From NCBI GenBank assembly GCA_039586575.1, contig JBDHKD010000016.1, positions 1 through 64,000 on the forward strand: 64,000 bases of DNA, read 5' to 3'. This DNA is from G020344215 sp039586575. GTDB taxonomy: Bacteria; Gemmatimonadota; Gemmatimonadetes; Palauibacterales; KS3-K002. Made by a program: the position numbers and the translations under genes. This document shows, piece after piece, positions 62,435 through 64,000 of this stretch. The notes under the pieces are model-generated. The model was not told where the DNA came from and made no database searches. It was given only the letters and a program-made list of their open reading frames with translations. How positions within the stretch are numbered: the first letter of the stretch is position 1; every line of letters begins with the position of its first letter.

Positions 62435-62690
62435 CGGTCAGGTCAGGAACGCCGCCCCAGCTCCAGGACCTTCCCGACGGGGCAGGGGTCGAGTTGCGGC
62501 CGTCGGCAGCGGCATACCCATCCATATGTTGTCTTCTTCCAGCTAGCGGGGCCGGATGAGTTTGCGGCGGCGGGAGCCAGGACTCAGCCGGTCGCCGGTC
62601 GGGTCGGGGGGCGGCTCTTGCGGAAAGGGCAGGGAGCTTATCGCTTTTGGGCGTTTCGAGCAGCGCGGAACCTGACGAGGTGGTGGGCGA

Positions 62691-63641
62691 ATGACCGACC
62701 TGCGGGGATACTGGAAGCGATTGAGCGAGCTGCCGGGGATCGTGAGGCGGCCGGAGGATGCCAAGCTGGGGGCCTTGGAGGATGCGGGTGCCAAGGTGCT
62801 GGTGGAGGAGCAAACGGAATTCCAGCGGATCCTGCTGCTCGAGACGCCGAAAGGGGAGATCATGCTGCTGTTGGACGGGGAGATCCAGTTCTACAGCGGC
62901 GACGAGCATCGCTTTCACGAGAGCCTGGCGATCGTGCCGTTCCTCTACACCCGCGAGCCGGTCAGGCGCATCGGTGTCATGGGGGGTGGCGACGGCTTGA
63001 TCGCGCGTGAGTTGCTGCGCCACTTCGGTGAAGAGATCGAGTCGATCCGGATCGTCGACATCGACCCGGCGATGACCGAACTGGCCCGGACGCACCCGCG
63101 ACTGCTGGAGCTAAACCGGAGCAGCTTGCTGGACGATCGGGTGGAGATCGTCAACGCCGACGCGCTGGCCTACCGGACGGACCGGCCGTTCGACCTGATC
63201 ATCGGTGACCTTCCCGACCCGACGAATCCCGTGTTGGGCGGACTTTACTCTCGCGAGTTCTACTCGGGACTACGGGAACAGCTGACACCCCAGACCGGCA
63301 CCCTGGCGGTGCAGGTTGTCTACATCCCGCCGCTGTTCGACGGTGTGCTCAGCACGCTGCGATCGGTCTTCCCGGCGGTGCGAGAGTACGCGGTCTGGAT
63401 GTACAGCTTCGTGCGCGCCGGGTTCGCCCTGGCGGGCCAGGGGCCGCTGCAGCGTTGGCGCGAGCTGCCACCCGAAACTCGCCATCTCACGCCAGAGATC
63501 CTCGAGCAGGTCTTCTACTTCGCACCGGATGAGCCGAGGGCGGAGGTGAGCGAGGTGAGCACGCTGGAGAACCGTCGGGTGCTGGATTGGTACGACGAGT
63601 TTCTGCGGGACTATTTCGAGGAGCGGATACTCTACTACTAG
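62691..63641 (+). CDS. speE: Polyamine aminopropyltransferase (spermidine synthase-like)
   Basis: This 316-residue enzyme would transfer an aminopropyl group from decarboxylated AdoMet. It has LLLDGEIQFYSGDEHRFHES, the GVMGGGDGLIARELLRH AdoMet-binding loop, IVDIDPAMTELAR, and DLIIGDLPDP, the latter holding the catalytic acid of the family. Pairing with speD, which ends 84 bp away on the other strand, supports the polyamine role. Which amine it accepts cannot be told. Confidence 0.9.
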   Translation: MTDLRGYWKRLSELPGIVRRPEDAKLGALEDAGAKVLVEEQTEFQRILLLETPKGEIMLLLDGEIQFYSGDEHRFHESLAIVPFLYTREPVRRIGVMGGGDGLIARELLRHFGEEIESIRIVDIDPAMTELARTHPRLLELNRSSLLDDRVEIVNADALAYRTDRPFDLIIGDLPDPTNPVLGGLYSREFYSGLREQLTPQTGTLAVQVVYIPPLFDGVLSTLRSVFPAVREYAVWMYSFVRAGFALAGQGPLQRWRELPPETRHLTPEILEQVFYFAPDEPRAEVSEVSTLENRRVLDWYDEFLRDYFEERILYY

Positions 63642-63725
63642 CGGGCGGTGCCCGGGCTGGGCGCGGCCCGGCTGTCAACTGCCCGACCCACGGCGTCCGC
63701 CCGGGAGGGGCTATTCAGCGCGGGG

Positions 63726-64000
63726 TCAGAACTTGCGGTCCTCCAGGAACCCCCGATACGCCAGGTCGCTGTCGACGCGATCTCCTTCCAGACGGTCTAC
63801 AACGAAGTCGGCTGCGCGCTGGGCCCGCTCGGCGAGGGCGCAGCTGACGATGTCGACCGAGGCGTAGCCGTGCTCTGGGTAGGTGTGGATCGCGAAGTGC
63901 GACTCGCAGATCGGCAGGAAGACGGTGAGTCCCTGACCCGGGTAGCGATAGACGGCGGGCTCGGCCAGCGGGTGCATGCTGGCTGCCGCCGCGGCGCCGG
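63726..64000 (-). CDS. speD: S-adenosylmethionine decarboxylase proenzyme, partial
   Basis: The 3' part of a class 1B AdoMet decarboxylase, cut by the window end; the frame is open to base 64000. It has ESHFAIHTYPEHGYASVDIV. The Ser after Glu becomes the pyruvoyl group after self-cleavage, and the His and downstream Cys (VSCALAE) complete the active site. The enzyme makes the aminopropyl donor used by the SpeE-like enzyme, whose gene converges on it. Confidence 0.93.
   Translation of the reverse strand, partial: GAAAAASMHPLAEPAVYRYPGQGLTVFLPICESHFAIHTYPEHGYASVDIVSCALAERAQRAADFVVDRLEGDRVDSDLAYRGFLEDRKF

Overview
The window is GC-rich (roughly 65%), densely coded DNA from a diderm bacterium. 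Outer-membrane marks are a TolC/adaptor/RND pump, a MacAB-type exporter, lipoproteins and a large OmpA/beta-barrel protein. There are also many type IV pilus minor pilins, a three-gene proton-translocating transhydrogenase, a fused FtcD, a glutamine-dependent NadE and SpeD/SpeE. I cannot place the organism from genes alone. The mixture recalls Gemmatimonadota or other uncultured FCB-related phyla, but that is a guess. I saw no rRNA, tRNA, CRISPR array, transposase or integrase.

Layout. 1-4.65 kb: tandem paralogous PilX-like pilins (one cut by the window edge, three complete, one vestigial tail). 4.86-8.4 kb: a DUF1707/LiaF-like protein overlapping pntAA-pntAB-pntB. 8.6-15.9 kb: a small membrane protein, then TetR regulator, TolC, membrane-fusion lipoprotein and RND permease. 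16.0-20.1 kb (minus): FimT-, PilV-, PilW- and PilX-like pilins and PilC, joined by 4-bp overlaps. 20.5-21.8 kb: a YIP1 membrane protein and a chalcone-isomerase-like periplasmic protein. 22.2-24.1 kb: a second FimT/PilV/PilW set. 24.3-27.2 kb: two lipoproteins and a small unknown. 27.3-33.6 kb (minus): a MacA/ATPase/two-permease exporter followed by an ATP-grasp ligase and a zinc-ribbon metallopeptidase.

33.7-50.5 kb (minus) is the most unusual region. It holds four secreted DUF11-type proteins of 2073, 424, 180 and 2690 residues and a 66-residue zinc-ribbon protein. They sit in two transcription units that carry the same direct-repeat motif (GTTAC-N7-GTTAC, minus strand) 165-195 bp upstream of the first start codon. 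I regard this as a candidate cell-surface structure with an OmpA/barrel anchor. No characterised system that I know matches it.

50.9-55.5 kb: a sigma-54 response regulator divergent from a receiver, an Hpt protein and a hybrid kinase with GAF and PAS domains, together able to form a phosphorelay. 55.5-57.4 kb: FtcD (histidine degradation/folate) with an apparent C2H2 zinc-finger insertion. 57.9-60.5 kb: two related membrane/coiled-coil proteins flanking a protein with a degenerate Hpt domain. 60.7-64 kb: NadE, a spermidine-synthase-like enzyme, and a speD gene cut by the window end.
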